Shown here: piece after piece, positions 25,901 to 36,329 of the stretch
How the letters are laid out: each line of letters starts with the position of its first letter
Numbering within the stretch: the stretch's first letter is position 1
Source of the DNA: Owenia fusiformis
Lineage: Eukaryota; Annelida; Polychaeta; Sabellida; Oweniidae
Assembly (NCBI GenBank): GCA_903813345.2
Contig: CAIIXF020000006.1
Coordinates: forward strand, 8,294,989-8,358,988
Reading direction: 5' to 3'
DNA length: 64,000 nucleotides
Program-made: the position numbers and the translations under genes
Notes under the pieces: model-generated
What the model was told of the DNA's origin: nothing
Database searches by the model: none
The model's input: the letters and a program-made list of their open reading frames with translations, nothing else

Positions 25901-28900
25901 GGAGGAAGCCAGTCTGTCGGAATGTAGCTTCAGCCAAGGGGAGAATATCACGTGCTCAGGTACTATGACAACTCTTTAATCCTTAATAACACAACATTAA
26001 AATCCCATGTTTGAATAGCCACAGGTATTAAAGCTGAGGTGATTTTCTCATAATAAACTATTAATTTTCATTGCGTAGACAGTTTCGATATTGTGATATG
26101 TATGAACGTTTCAGATGGTTCAAGGGCTAGTGTGTATTGTGAAAAGATACCTTTAAAGCTAACAATAAATGGTCAAGATTCTAACATGGCTGGCGAAGTA
26201 ACACTTATCAGTAGTTTGGCTACTGCGTTCACTCCACATCCGATATGTTCAACTGGATGGGATGATAGAGAAGCTAAAGTTGTATGTCGCCAACTCGGTT
26301 ACCCTTACGCAAATGCATCTGTTTACATGGCAGAGTATAATGCAAGTAACTATGATGGAAACGGACCTTTTTTAACGAAGTTAGGATGCAACGGAAGTGA
26401 AACCCACCTTGGACAGTGCCAATTCGAGGAGAGCTTTTCCGTTCATTCTCACGGGCATCTATATGACTTTTTAGATTACTGTACCGAATATGAATTCTTT
26501 GTGAATATGGTAGATCACATGATAGAATACAAGGATTGTGAAGGAGGACAAATTGCTGGGGTGATTTGCCAATGACTAAACACAGTTTCGAATACAATGG
26601 ACAAATAAATATAGTTAAACGTGTACATTGGAACACCTCTCAATTTGAACGCATTTTCGGTCACTCATTTTAAACTGACATATTTTTTCATGTTTCAAAA
26701 GCCTTGAAATCTGATCCCTTACATATACGTATCTCGTAGTATTTCTTTACATTTGAATTTATGAAGTTATAGCAATAAATAAAATAAATTGAAAATTAGT
26801 TTAGTTCTGTAGCCTGTTTGGTCTATTAATAATTGCAAATTGATACTTGGGCATATAACAGGTATTTGGGTATTTGGGAGATAATACAAGTTACAAGTAA
26901 TACAAGTTATGGGAATGATACATAGCACATGGAACAATATTAATATCTACACTATATGTTAAATTGTAATGATATTGAAGTTAAGAGTGTCAACATGATC
27001 CATGCCCAGTTCATGCCATTAATGTGGTTTACGATTTTAAATTCCAAAAAGATGAACTGATAACCTGAATAAACATCTTACTTTCTGTGTGACTTTGAAG
27101 ACATCATCTTTGTGCATTCCAAGTTGAGGTTTCAAATGTGCAGTGCTTAAACTGGATGTCTGGATCCGTTTCTTGGACTGAATGTTTGTATTTGTAATGG
27201 CTTCATTCACAGGTGCATGATTTCCACTTGATATTGCATCCATCAGTTCTTTTACCTATGGAGGAATACATTCAGTATCATCTTACCCAAAAATATTCCT
27301 TTATATGAATATCTTTCCTTCATATGTTACATATATCATCCCATATTCTAGGATAAATTAACCCATCTGCGGTTATACTAAGGAATGGACCAACATAAAA
27401 TATGTCCATATGCATCCTCGTTTATTTTATGTGGACAAAACGAAACGTTAATTCCTTAAATACTTAATGAAGGTTTTAGATTTTAAGACAAGGAAAAATA
27501 AATGGCAAAAGATTCTGAATTAACACGGTATTATTTAGAAATGATCTTTACATTTTTACATCTTTACAAAACCAGACTTAAATTCAGCTATTGAAATAAT
27601 TCTAAAATATCTATAATATCGTCTCTGTAATATCTTTACCTTTTCAAGGTTATATTGCCCTGCTAAGCTTTCTGCACTGTATTGTGAGGGACACTGACCA
27701 TCCCCATGGTCATAATAGCACTGATGATTACAGCTTTGTTCAGGGTACTAGAAAGGAAACAAAATATGAAAACAATTGTTGATTATTACATTTTAAATCT
27801 TTTTGTAATAAGCTTTTATTCCCATCCACTGATATATGAACTAAAGACAACTGACACTTCTTTGGTAATGGTCTTTATTTTTGTTCACTTAACAATAATT
27901 TATTCATCAACTGCTTTTGAAAGCAATTGATTCCAGAGTATACTTTCAGTATACGCGGGAACAATATTACCGTAAATAGGAAAAACATGTGATTAACAAC
28001 AAAGTAGGATAACGATATGTTTTAATAAAAAATGATATGAATGGGTTTGTTGTAACATTTTTCAAGTGATTCCTCAAAACAGTTAAGCTACCCCAATAAT
28101 AATAAACAACAAGGCATTAACATGCAAAATGTAACCACCTGCCATTTGTTACAGTCAGAGAATGTCAAACACCAACCACCAAATGCCATCCACAAAAAAG
28201 TTGAAAACTATAACAATATGTCACCACTTAATACGGTTAATAAAATAAATTCTTGCAATCAATTTCAAGTGATTCCTAGTGAAATATTTCAGTTACGCCC
28301 ACAGTAATAAATAGAATCAATAAAAACTTACTGTATACAATATTTTGAAGTTGAATCCTTTCTCTATAAGATGTATGGCTATTGCCTCATTCTGCTGTTC
28401 TATGGCTTGAATCAGGGGATCAGAACCTTCCATCTGAAATGACAATCACAATTTTAAATAAAAACATTCTGTCATGTTTTTTAATCAATTGAACAAAGAA
28501 ATTGGGGTTTCGGGGGGTTGCTTCACTCTTTCTGGTTATGCGATTATAGATGTTCACTTTTCAGTTGCATTTCTCTTTGTGCATTGCATTTACACAATAC
28601 ATATGCATTCACCAACACATTACACTTTGCACATACACACTGAAAAACATTTCCGAATTTTTATAAAATCACACAGATACTGCCTGGCTTCCAAGATGCA
28701 AAAATAATTTGTATAGATAGTGTACCTTGAACACCATTTTTTATGAATGCTGGGGACTCAGTATTAAAAGGATAATTTCAAAATATATAGGTCTGGGAAA
28801 GGTTTAAGGCACACTGCGTCGCTATAGAATGAATTGCGCTACTATTTTCACAATTGTATTGGTATTTGGTGTCAAATACACATATCTTGGTATATTTGAA

Positions 28901-29693
28901 GTCCCAAAACGGCTTAGTTTCAGAAATATCCCAAATTTAAATTCAAAAATGACCGTTAGCTCCGCACCCTCCGCTCATTTGCTCCGCACCCAATATTTCC
29001 CACAGGCTCTGTCTGCATAGGGTGTACATGGGAGAAATTGGTTTATTATTTTCAAATATTACTTTAAAATGGCAATGGGACGAGTTAAGTAGTAAAATAC
29101 AACTTAAAGCATGTAACCTGTTCACAGATTGCATTGATGTGTTTCTGATCTTTCACTGGCCTTAGGATCTTCACAACCTCTTTAATGTCATTCTTTCCAA
29201 TTGCTTCTTGAAGCTGGAATATAAAATTAGAGAATCATCAATGGTTATGTAATTGCCATTTGAATGTTGAGTTTGCATCTTGTTCTTCATGAATGAGATG
29301 TACTTTTAACTAATGACAAATTACATGTATATCTACCCAAATGAGTAAAAATACTTCAAGTTGATATTCATAAGTGAATATAAAGCATATTCATACAATA
29401 TCATTATATCCCATTTATCAAATGAAATGTTTGAAAAATCAATAAAAACAAACATGTGTTCAGATACTAGATTAGTAAGTAATCCATCTTACAAGCTGAT
29501 ATAATAAGTAATATTATATTTATATTTTATACTATATTTGTTATTGTTCTCTAATACTATTGTATTAAAACATTTTCAATATCATAACAAAACTAACCAG
29601 AAGTGCTAATGCTTTGATTTCTCCTTGCTTTAGATTGCCATCATTCCCCTTATCTTGGCCTATATGGTCCTCGTGTTCTATTGGAGATGGCAT
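8743..29693 (-). CDS. Large ankyrin-repeat protein with duplicated four-exon cassette
   Basis: Coding exons in transcription order: 29598-29693 (ATG at 29691-29693), 29118-29213, 28332-28433, 27640-27747, 27082-27255, 21085-21180, 17108-17209, 16783-16896, 15900-16031, 13844-13933, 13410-13508, 13021-13119, 12588-12740, 12333-12431, 11656-11751, 10872-10991, 10333-10551, 9795-10124, 9496-9597, 9111-9224, 8743-8835 (TAG at 8743-8745). Each is bounded by AG and GT and every one is a multiple of three, so all 20 introns are phase 0; the sum is 877 codons plus stop. Many exons encode one ankyrin repeat, the clearest being [20 protein letters not shown] (13021-13119). There is no signal peptide or membrane segment, so it is probably cytosolic and acts through protein binding. 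The family is not recognised. Joining exon 5 to exon 6 across the SRCR gene is inference: frame and cassette homology support it, but two adjacent paralogous genes remain possible. Confidence 0.75.
11161..11526. repeat. 44-bp minisatellite, about 8 copies
   Basis: The unit contains GCTATTTCTCTTACATTATC and TTTTACATATCCTAACATTA, repeated with a 44-bp period and few substitutions (CATATCC alternates with CAGATCC). It lies in the intron between ankyrin exons 11656-11751 and 10872-10991. Confidence 0.9.
14501..15776 (+). CDS. Sarcoplasmic calcium-binding / calexcitin-like EF-hand protein
   Basis: Three coding exons: 14501-14545 ([15 protein letters not shown]), 15081-15207 and 15358-15776 (TAA at 15774-15776), in phases 0 and 1, giving 196 aa, the usual size for invertebrate SCPs and calexcitins. 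EF loops seen are [12 protein letters not shown] (position 12 is Asp instead of Glu), [12 protein letters not shown] and [12 protein letters not shown]; the expected second hand between loops one and two looks degenerate. The C-terminus FFGPLIEL resembles the end of calexcitin. It should be a cytosolic Ca2+ buffer or sensor. The gene lies entirely within an intron of the ankyrin gene on the opposite strand. Its likely poly(A) site falls only about 50-60 bp before ankyrin exon 15900-16031. Function beyond Ca2+ binding is inference. Confidence 0.88.
14925..15003. repeat. Cluster of GGTACC palindromes
   Basis: Within about 80 bp GGTACCGT or its complement occurs five or more times, including the self-complementary GGTACCGTACGGTACC and TACCGTACGGTACCG. 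It lies in intron 1 of the EF-hand gene, about 80 bp before exon 2, and could form small hairpins. Confidence 0.7.
15830..15845 (+). promoter_or_regulatory. Polyadenylation signals of the EF-hand gene
   Basis: Two AATAAA hexamers (15830-15835 and 15840-15845) lie 54-64 bp after the stop codon. Confidence 0.6.
17262..17470. repeat. Dispersed repeat, copy 2 (pair with 808-950)
   Basis: Contains GGTAGCAACACAAAAGAAAG, TTATTTTAAAGAATGGACAG and ACAAAGAAGAGTG in the same order as at 808-950, plus a more diverged continuation (CACCCTATTCACTCATTCCA). It lies in the ankyrin intron just past exon 17108-17209. Confidence 0.6.
18314..18320 (+). promoter_or_regulatory. TATA box of the Gly/Tyr-rich secreted protein gene
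   Basis: TATAAAA about 30 bp upstream of a TCATCATCAA initiator-like sequence at 18341. A good donor (AACAG|GTAAG) follows at 18376/18377, so a short non-coding first exon of about 32 bp (about 18345-18376) is proposed. Confidence 0.5.
18705..18725. repeat. Perfect 9-bp hairpin
   Basis: CAACGGCAA and TTGCCGTTG are separated by TTT. It lies in the first intron of the Gly/Tyr-rich gene, a little upstream of a larger foldback. Confidence 0.8.
18763..18856. repeat. Foldback element with ~32-35-bp arms
   Basis: ATCAGATCATTT...GATATCATTTTTATCG (18763-18797) is matched by its near-perfect reverse complement at 18825-18856, leaving a loop of about 27 bases. It sits about 85 bp upstream of exon 2 of the Gly/Tyr-rich gene. 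Confidence 0.8.
18944..20896 (+). CDS. Secreted Gly/Tyr-rich repeat protein
   Basis: Coding exons are 18944-19055, 19687-19787, 20136-20237, 20412-20495 and 20804-20896 (TAA at 20894-20896); all splice sites and phases agree, giving 163 aa. It starts with a clear signal peptide ([16 protein letters not shown], cleavage probably before HPSRR), then a Tyr/Gly-rich stretch ([18 protein letters not shown]). The unit GDNGGY-x-S-x2[10 protein letters not shown] is present in exons 3 and 4 and in decayed form in exon 5 ([20 protein letters not shown]). One unit equals one exon. No Cys occurs in the mature chain. An extracellular structural or matrix role is a reasonable inference; I do not recognise the family. 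It is nested on the opposite strand inside a 3.9-kb ankyrin intron. Confidence 0.85.
19984..20020. repeat. Short ATCGC/ATCGT pentamer tract
   Basis: ATCGCATCGCATCGTATCGT continues for about 30 bp in an intron of the Gly/Tyr-rich gene. Confidence 0.7.
21200..21400 (-). pseudogene. Two relic copies of ankyrin exon 21085-21180
   Basis: Upstream of the real exon (minus strand) are two decayed tandem copies of its 5' part with its acceptor. Copy B (about 21200-21285) opens TTGAGGGAATGC after TTTTAG. Copy C (about 21325-21390) opens TTGAAGGATTTT after CTTTAG and keeps AATGCAGGAAACATTA from the exon body. Both reach in-frame stops and lack the donor. The intron flank (GTTAATCTA...TTGACAACATG) is duplicated as well, with a unit of roughly 110 bp. 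Confidence 0.65.
21747..22217. mobile_element. Mariner-like MITE
   Basis: GGGTGTCCCAAA at 21747 is matched by an inverted copy (TTTGGGACACCC) ending near 22216. The similarity continues inward about 30 bp at lower identity. GGTGTCCC ends are common among mariner/Tc1 elements. No transposase is visible inside. Confidence 0.45.
22650..26575 (+). CDS. Secreted protein with six SRCR domains, frame broken once
   Basis: Coding exons: 22650-22722 (signal peptide, [20 protein letters not shown]), 23343-23513, 23681-23829, 24136-24490, 24564-25276, 25480-25653, 25807-25959 and 26079-26575 (TGA at 26573-26575). Six scavenger receptor Cys-rich domains follow, with hallmarks such as [20 protein letters not shown] (domain 1), [16 protein letters not shown] (2), [12 protein letters not shown] (3), [16 protein letters not shown] (4), [13 protein letters not shown] (5) and [17 protein letters not shown] with a final [10 protein letters not shown] (6). 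Introns are phase 1 except the one within domain 1 (phase 0). No transmembrane segment is seen, so it is probably a soluble pattern-recognition-type protein of about 761 residues. Exon 24564-25276 is 713 bp, not a multiple of three, and changes frame between about 24580 and 24620. The gene is nested on the opposite strand in an ankyrin intron. Confidence 0.85.
26774..26779 (+). promoter_or_regulatory. Polyadenylation signal of the SRCR gene
   Basis: AATAAA within AGCAATAAATAAAATAAATT, about 200 bp after the stop. An earlier AATAAA lies at 26604-26609, so two 3' ends are possible. Confidence 0.5.
27082..29693 (-). other. Ankyrin gene, N-terminal exon and cassette copy 1
   Basis: Exon 1 encodes an acidic/polar start ([19 protein letters not shown]...). 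The cassette follows in four exons: LQEAIGKND... (32 codons), [20 protein letters not shown]... (34, ankyrin-like), [19 protein letters not shown]... (36, Cys/His motif) and [13 protein letters not shown]... (58, polar linker). Each has a homologue, in the same order, in cassette copy 2. Confidence 0.75.
28110..28231. mobile_element. Short, core-less copy of the GGTCA tandem-core element
   Basis: Begins CAAGGCATTAACATG and ends AACAATATGTCACCACTT, the same ends as the elements at 30494-31165 and 53661-55641, but with no tandem monomers between. It lies in the intron between ankyrin exons 28332-28433 and 27640-27747. Confidence 0.65.
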
Positions 29694-30493
29694 GGCGGGT
29701 TACGAGTAATCTCGGATGAGTTTAGTATATATCCTATCTTGAATATTGAGGCTTATCTACCATCCTTTCTTTGTATTAATGCATATTTGTATTAGCATCC
29801 GTGATTCCTTCCAATGAGATTCTGGAATCCAGGCATCATCAAATATCTTTAATGCAACACAGTAACAAGTCGTAATCAATGTAAAATAAAATTTACAATT
29901 TATGTTATTATTGTATATCCTTAAAATGTCAAAACAACTGCTCAAGTGCTACTCACAAAACAAAATACACGGATCAATTGGATAACATCAATAGAATTAG
30001 ATATAATTACATGGCCTAGCTGAAGCTTTCAATCTTGAAATTACAGTTGACCTTTCTTATTACCTACATACAAAAGAACACTGATCAGAAACAATAACAT
30101 TGGTACTACCTTAACTGTCTTACCTTGTGGCTGATTCTGACATCAGATCAACATTGATAGAACATATTAAACTAGTCTAACTGCCATTGCAATATCTTTT
30201 AATGAAAGGTGGCTGGTATCCAATATCGCACAATGTTTGATTGATACAGTCAATAAAAGGAGTCTTAATATTCAAATAACACCAGTTCAATATATTTACC
30301 CAACCTTTGCTTATGTTTCTATGTAGAGCTTTTCAGGTTTTTATGATTAATTATTTACTCTCGTCATTTAGTACTAGAAAATGTTTGCTATCGCTATGCA
30401 GAATGTAAACACTTGTATAGCGATGCATTGATTTTTACCTGGGGATGAGGGTATTCCCTATAATCAGTTCTTTGGGATTTATACACTCCAATA
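29694..30493. other. Region upstream of the ankyrin ATG
   Basis: No further exon-like frame was recognised on either strand. It should contain the 5' UTR and promoter of the ankyrin gene, but I found no distinct TATA box. Confidence 0.35.
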
Positions 30494-31165
30494 CAAGGCA
30501 ATAACATGACAAAATGTCACCACCTAGTTGCTCACAATGTTATTAGTTCAAACTTAAGTCAGATTGGAATTTCTGAGAACTCTGTAGATGATTTAAAAAA
30601 AAGAAATTGGTCAATTTGAAGCAAGTTTCTTCGACCCTGAGAAGGTGAAATCTCAAATCTAAAGTCAGATTTTAACTTCTGAAAATTTGTAGGGATTTTG
30701 ATAAAAATAGGTCAATTTGAAGCAAATTAAAAAAAACTTTTTAACCTTGAGGTCAAATCATTTTTGACCTTAAAAATGTCATTGAAGGTCAAATCTCTGG
30801 TCAAATTTGAACCTTTCAGAACTTGGAGATGATTTTGAAAAAAAATTGGTCAATTTTAAGCAAGTTGAAAAAAGACCTTTTTGACCTTGAGAAGGTCAAA
30901 TCATTTTTGACCTTGAGAATGTCATTGATGGTCAAATCTATAGTCAGATTTGAACTTTTGAGAACTTGTAGATGATTTTGAAAAAATTGGTTAATTTGAA
31001 GAAAGTAGAAAAAATACCAAAATTTGAATCATCTGAAAACTTGTAGATTATATGGAAAGTCTAAACAGTATTTGTTAAGTTTTTGAAGTTTTAAGAATTT
31101 GTTACAGACGCCAACCACCTCCACAAAAAAACGGAGCCATCACTTCTTGGCGGTGACATAAAAAC
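30494..31165. mobile_element. MITE-like element with ~4 GGTCA-rich tandem monomers
   Basis: The left end is AACATGACAAAATGTCACCA and the right end GGCGGTGACATAAAAAC, so the ends are inverted around TGTCACC. The interior holds about four diverged units with TTGACCTTGAGAAGGTCAAA, AGAACTTGTAGATGATTTTG and GAAGCAAGTTGAAAAA. A GACGCCAACCACC segment precedes the right end, as in the longer copy at 53661-55641. Confidence 0.75.
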
Positions 31166-31959
31166 TAATATGACATTCAATATAATTTCTTATGATATTT
31201 AAATCATTGAACTCACTTTATGTTATATTAGATAAATTATTCAAATATTGATTTTGTCAAATACAGATTTGGACAATATTCCAAAATTGCAATGAATTTA
31301 AATTAAAATGATGATGGGATCTGGAGAGTGAAGTAATCTTATTATAATTTACTCCATAAAACATTTTCGTTTCATAGAATATAGCATGCATCATTCCATA
31401 TATTATGGATAGGTTTTTGTGTAAAGGTAATTATCCAGATGAGAGAAGGTATTTACCAGTTTCACCCCCAGGTCGCTAATTCGGGTTAACTCATGGCAGG
31501 TATATAAAAAAGTTCCCTTGAAAATATGTCCAGTAAAAGAGAATATTATCTGCCCAACACAAGAAAAGATATTTCAATTTTTGTGATTTTGTAACATGGG
31601 GTCTATGGGGAATCTCCCTGACCTAGAAGTCACATTTTCAAAGAAGCTTAAATTTTCAAAGTTGGTACATACTTTTTTAACGACATTTCTAGATGCAATT
31701 TTACATGTAGATTTCAAATATGATATCCCTTTAACTAAATTTTGAATATTTAATGAAGTTAATCAAGATTATTTCTACTTGCATATAGTATAGGTTATTA
31801 AAAAATGTTTTGAATAGCTACTGATATCCATTATTGTGCATTTTATAGTATAGTGCTTTGGAGATTCAATAGAATGAAAATATTTCTGGGACAGGCAATA
31901 TTTCCTGATACATCTCACTATATTAAAACAAGCCACAGGGTGAACAGAATCGCACCCTT

Positions 31960-33310
31960 GAACAGAATACACTTTTCGGGATGGAAAATTCAAAATGGCC
32001 ACCTTAACATTTACCCAAACTGCCTAAAAACTAATCAGTTCTAAACTTTCCATAGAAACATCTCTAAAATTTAAGGATGAATCCATGAAACCTGTAAACA
32101 ACCCTCAAGAGACACGTTTTAAGGTATTACTTCACAGTGTATCAGCTTTTTTTCTATAATTCAGATTTTCCTGAAAAAAATCCTGGTAAAAGATATACTG
32201 ATGTATTACAAAATATGTGAAAATTGGAAAGATTGACCGTTTAGTTATTTGTAAAAAAATGTTTTAATTTAACATTGCTCTCAATGGGAAATTCTTTTTT
32301 ATTTTTTAAAACAAGCCTTCACAGACACGATTTTAGGACGAAAAATCCAAAATGGCCGCCTTAACATTTACTAAGACTGCCGAAAAACTAATCAGTTCTA
32401 AAATTTTATAGGTAGAAATATCCCTGAGAATTTCAAATGAATCCCTTAAATGGTTTGGCTGGAACTTGTAGACAAGCCTTGACAGACAAGATTTTAGGAC
32501 AGAAAATCCAAAATGGCCGTCTTAACATTTATCCAGAATGTCGAAAAACTAATCACTTCTAAACTTTCATAGGTAGAAACATCCCAAAGAATTTCAAATG
32601 AATCCCTCAAACGGTTTGGCTGGAAACCTGTAGACAAGCCTTGACAAACAAGATTTTAGGAAGGAAAATCCAAAATGGCCGCCTTAAAATTTACCCAGAA
32701 TGCCGAAAAACTAACCAGTTCTTAACTTTCATAGGTAGAAACATCCCTGAGAATTTCAAATGAATCCCTCAAACGGTTTGGCTGGAAACCTGTAGACAAG
32801 CCTTGACAGACAAGATTTTAGGACGGAAAATCCAAAATGGCCGACTTAACATTTACCCAGAATGCCGAAAACCTAATCAGTTCTTAACTTTCATAGGTAG
32901 AAATATCCCGGAGAATTTCAAATGAATCCCTCAAACGGTTTGGCTGGAAACCTTTAGACAAGCCTTGACAGACAAGATTTTAGGACGGAAAATCCAAAAT
33001 GGCCACCTTAACATTTACCCAGAATGCCGAAAAACTAATCAGTTCTAAACTTTCATGGGTAGAAACATCCCTGAGAATTTCAAATAAATCCCTCAAACGG
33101 TTTGGCTGAAAACCTGTAGACAAGCCTTGACAGACAAGATTTTAGGACGGAAAATCCAAAATGGCCACCTTAACATTTACCCAGAATGCCGAAAAACTAA
33201 TCACTTCTAAATGTTCATAGGTAGAAACATCCCTGAGAATTTCAAAAGAATCCCTCAAATGGTTTGGCTGGAAACCTGTAGACAAGATTATTCGGGACGC
33301 CTGCCCGCCC
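31960..33310. repeat. ~160-bp tandem repeat, about 7-8 units
   Basis: The unit includes GACAAGATTTTAGGACGGAA, TCCAAAATGGCCGCCTTAAC, CGAAAAACTAATCAGTTCTA, GGTAGAAACATCCCTGAGAA and CCCTCAAACGGTTTGGCTGG. Units from about 32300 are closely similar, while that at 31960-32110 is diverged. The array ends abruptly at a GC-rich CGCCTGCCCGCCCACC segment (33297-33325). Frames within it are periodic shadows, not genes. Confidence 0.9.
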
Positions 33311-33329
33311 ACCCAACCGCCTGGCAAAC

Positions 33330-36300
33330 TGATTACAATATAGCATTTTTGGGTGCGATAAAAATCTTAAATGAATCCTCCTCAGTAAAGATATTTATGT
33401 TTCCTTCAAAAGCCTCGCTCAAAAAGTATTGTCGTGATAAGGAAACAAATGTCATGCTGTACATCAATCCTTTGAATATGTTTTTGTTAAGGGTTTAAGT
33501 AAGGAATATCATGTTAAAAAATTTTAAAATAAAAAAGCTTTCTTGTTTTTGTTTCTCCACCTAGGAACTGGATAACATATATGATTTGAAAATTACATAC
33601 TAATAACAAACACTGATATTTTGCTACAAAATATATTTCATAATGAGCACCTCAATAAATAGTTCAAACAGAATAAATGAATGACAGTTTTGTGAAGTCA
33701 TGAATCAATGTACAGTAAATGTTTTTGAAAAAAGAAGAATTCAGTTTTTTAATAATAACTTTAACCTCAAACCATTTTCTTTTATGTATATCATCTGTAT
33801 TTTAACATATATCACTTGAACATAAGCATTCAAGATGAGAGAATCTAAATTTTCTCACATACATTAAAATCCATAAGCAGTTGTTGTGATAAATGGTAGA
33901 ACACTCAACAAAGATCCGTCGGTTATCGAATATCTATACTACATCTTAGCTAATTTATACAGAGATCGGGATCATTTGTCAGCGAACACCATGATTAACA
34001 AATATATTACACATACATAAATAAAGCATTATTTAATATAAGCTTTACATTAGTCCAGCATATGGTAGAGGAGTTGTCTTTCAAACCAGCAACTGCTGCT
34101 TTAGGCTACTGGCCTAATTTCCTTTCTTAAATAAATATTATGACATTTATTTTTTACCAGAAACATTGATTTTGTCAAAAGCCATAGCAGAAGGAATCAA
34201 AGACATACGAGTAATGTCATTTGTAGCCTAATACAATCAAGTTAAGTGAATAATAACTGATAACATATAACTTTAGATTAACCTACATTTGCAACAGACC
34301 AAAAAAACATGTACATATAATTCAATTATACAATGGTCCCAAACATTCATAAAAGCACAATAATTTCACTAGAACTTGTGAAAAAGTACACAATGCACAT
34401 TTATGAATCCCTTGTATGTCACTTCATCTTATACATCTTCATGAAATTTTCCACTAAATAAACTGTCAAACCATCTCTTACATATCAGTACAGGCGAAGT
34501 ACTTAATGAACGGTTGCAAATTCCCTCTTTTCATCTTGAAATAATCAGCAGCGAACGAAGTGAAGAAACAACACATTTTGTATATTAAAAGTACAACAAA
34601 CAACAAAGGATGTTTCTGAGGGTACATTAAATTATCATAAAAAATGTCACAAATTTTGCTCATAGCATTTCTTGTTCCTAAAATGCTAGAAAGATTCTGC
34701 CTTTATTTCATCATAGTCTAAATGCTTCGATTTTTAAGCTTATTTGACAATGTTTTTGAAAAACAGACACTCTTTTAAATTCTAATGATTTGAAACACCC
34801 TCTGTTCTCTGATGTCAATTTAATATTCATTTAAATAAAATATCAACCTAAGCTCTCATGTTTTTTTCACAGAGAGAAGTATTAATTACAATTTTTAGAA
34901 ATTCTAATCATCATCTCGAAAGATGTTTAACATTTAACATAAAGAAGAAAATCTGACAAGCACATAAAGTGTTTCCAAAGGAGACTGCACGGAATTGGTA
35001 TATACACTTTATAACAAACGGCAAAAACTTTGCAACCAAATTATTTTCAGCATTGTATCTTCTCTTAATAAGGCCCCGTTATCTTAAATGAAAGTAAAGC
35101 CACATTTTCCATTGTCCCTCAAAATAAATACTCTGAAGTACTCTCAATTAAAAGCCCATGGAGAATTTATTTGAATCTGAAATATATGCTGTTGAATGAA
35201 AGATTATGTTACAAAAAGCTAATAAAAAGTCATACAAAAGTAGATCATTTTGAAATAGTTTAAAATAAATGATCCATGGGCCTTAGTCTAAGAAAATCGT
35301 GTACAAACCTACTACATAAGTTTCTAGAAAACTCTTTTGCATGTATTTACTTCGTACAATTTCAAAGTTCATAACATATGTTATATTTAACATTTCTAAA
35401 CATTAAAACATTTACAGTTTTTTGCATTACATGAGGTAAATTACATTTTCAGTTATTGTGACAAGTCACAAACTTTGTTGTAGTTGTATTGCACATGTAG
35501 CTATAGAATATTTAATAAGAACACTTTCCATTTCAAATAGGCCGACATTAGACTGAGTCTCGTCAACCCCTAACAGTTTCCAATATCTTAAACTAGCATT
35601 AAAAGAGAATGGGATGCATGGGGCTGACTAGATAGAAATTGCAAGATACACTAACTAATACATATGTAAGAATCTGTAAATGACACAATATAGATTGTGT
35701 CTTACAATATTTTGTTCACAGCTAGTACATAGTTTAAATTCAGGACATTAACAGATAAACACTAGGGATAAAATTCATAATATTTCACTTGATGACATTA
35801 CATAATATGATATTTCACTTGATTATATTACATTTTATGATATTTCACTTGATGATATTTTAATTCAATGTTCATTCTAAATGCACTGAATCAGAATGCT
35901 TGAAATGAGGTAGTTAACTAAAACACTTTTGATTGTAAGATCTAGCTGCTGCTTGGGGTAGCCCACCATATCAAATATGACGGTAATGACATGAGACTAA
36001 ACAACTACTTCCTGTATACAATACATGGTACAAAGCATTAGGAGTTTGCATTCATTATATCAATTAATATCATAACTGTACTCATATTTTTTTATACTCC
36101 TTTACATTCTTTTACAAACTGAAACAATATTGGAAAATTAAAAAAGACTTTTGAATTGAAGCAATATTGTCATGTGATGAGAAAAAATATTGTGAGAAAA
36201 AATGGAAATAGCACAAAAAAGGTTAATAGTGGATGTCTTAAGCATGCTGTTAGTGCAAATTGTAAACCTCCTTATCTACACATATGGGCCTACTTGTTTT
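33330..36300. other. Intergenic region without recognised genes
   Basis: AT-rich sequence with only short open frames. A triplicated ~36-bp block with GATATTTCACTTGATGA occurs at about 35785-35860. It would include the 3' flank of the KIF21 gene, which is transcribed leftward and ends at 36559. Confidence 0.4.
35785..35862. repeat. Short tandem repeat, 3 units
   Basis: Three copies of GATATTTCACTTGAT followed by a short variable AT-rich segment, period about 36 bp. Confidence 0.65.
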
Positions 36301-36329
36301 TGTAGTCGTCAAGGATAACATGCTGGTAG

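Noticed and set aside
27361-27485. Possible inverted repeat around AACATAAAAT / ATTTTATGT
   Set aside because: Arms are short and interrupted; not distinct enough from AT-rich background.
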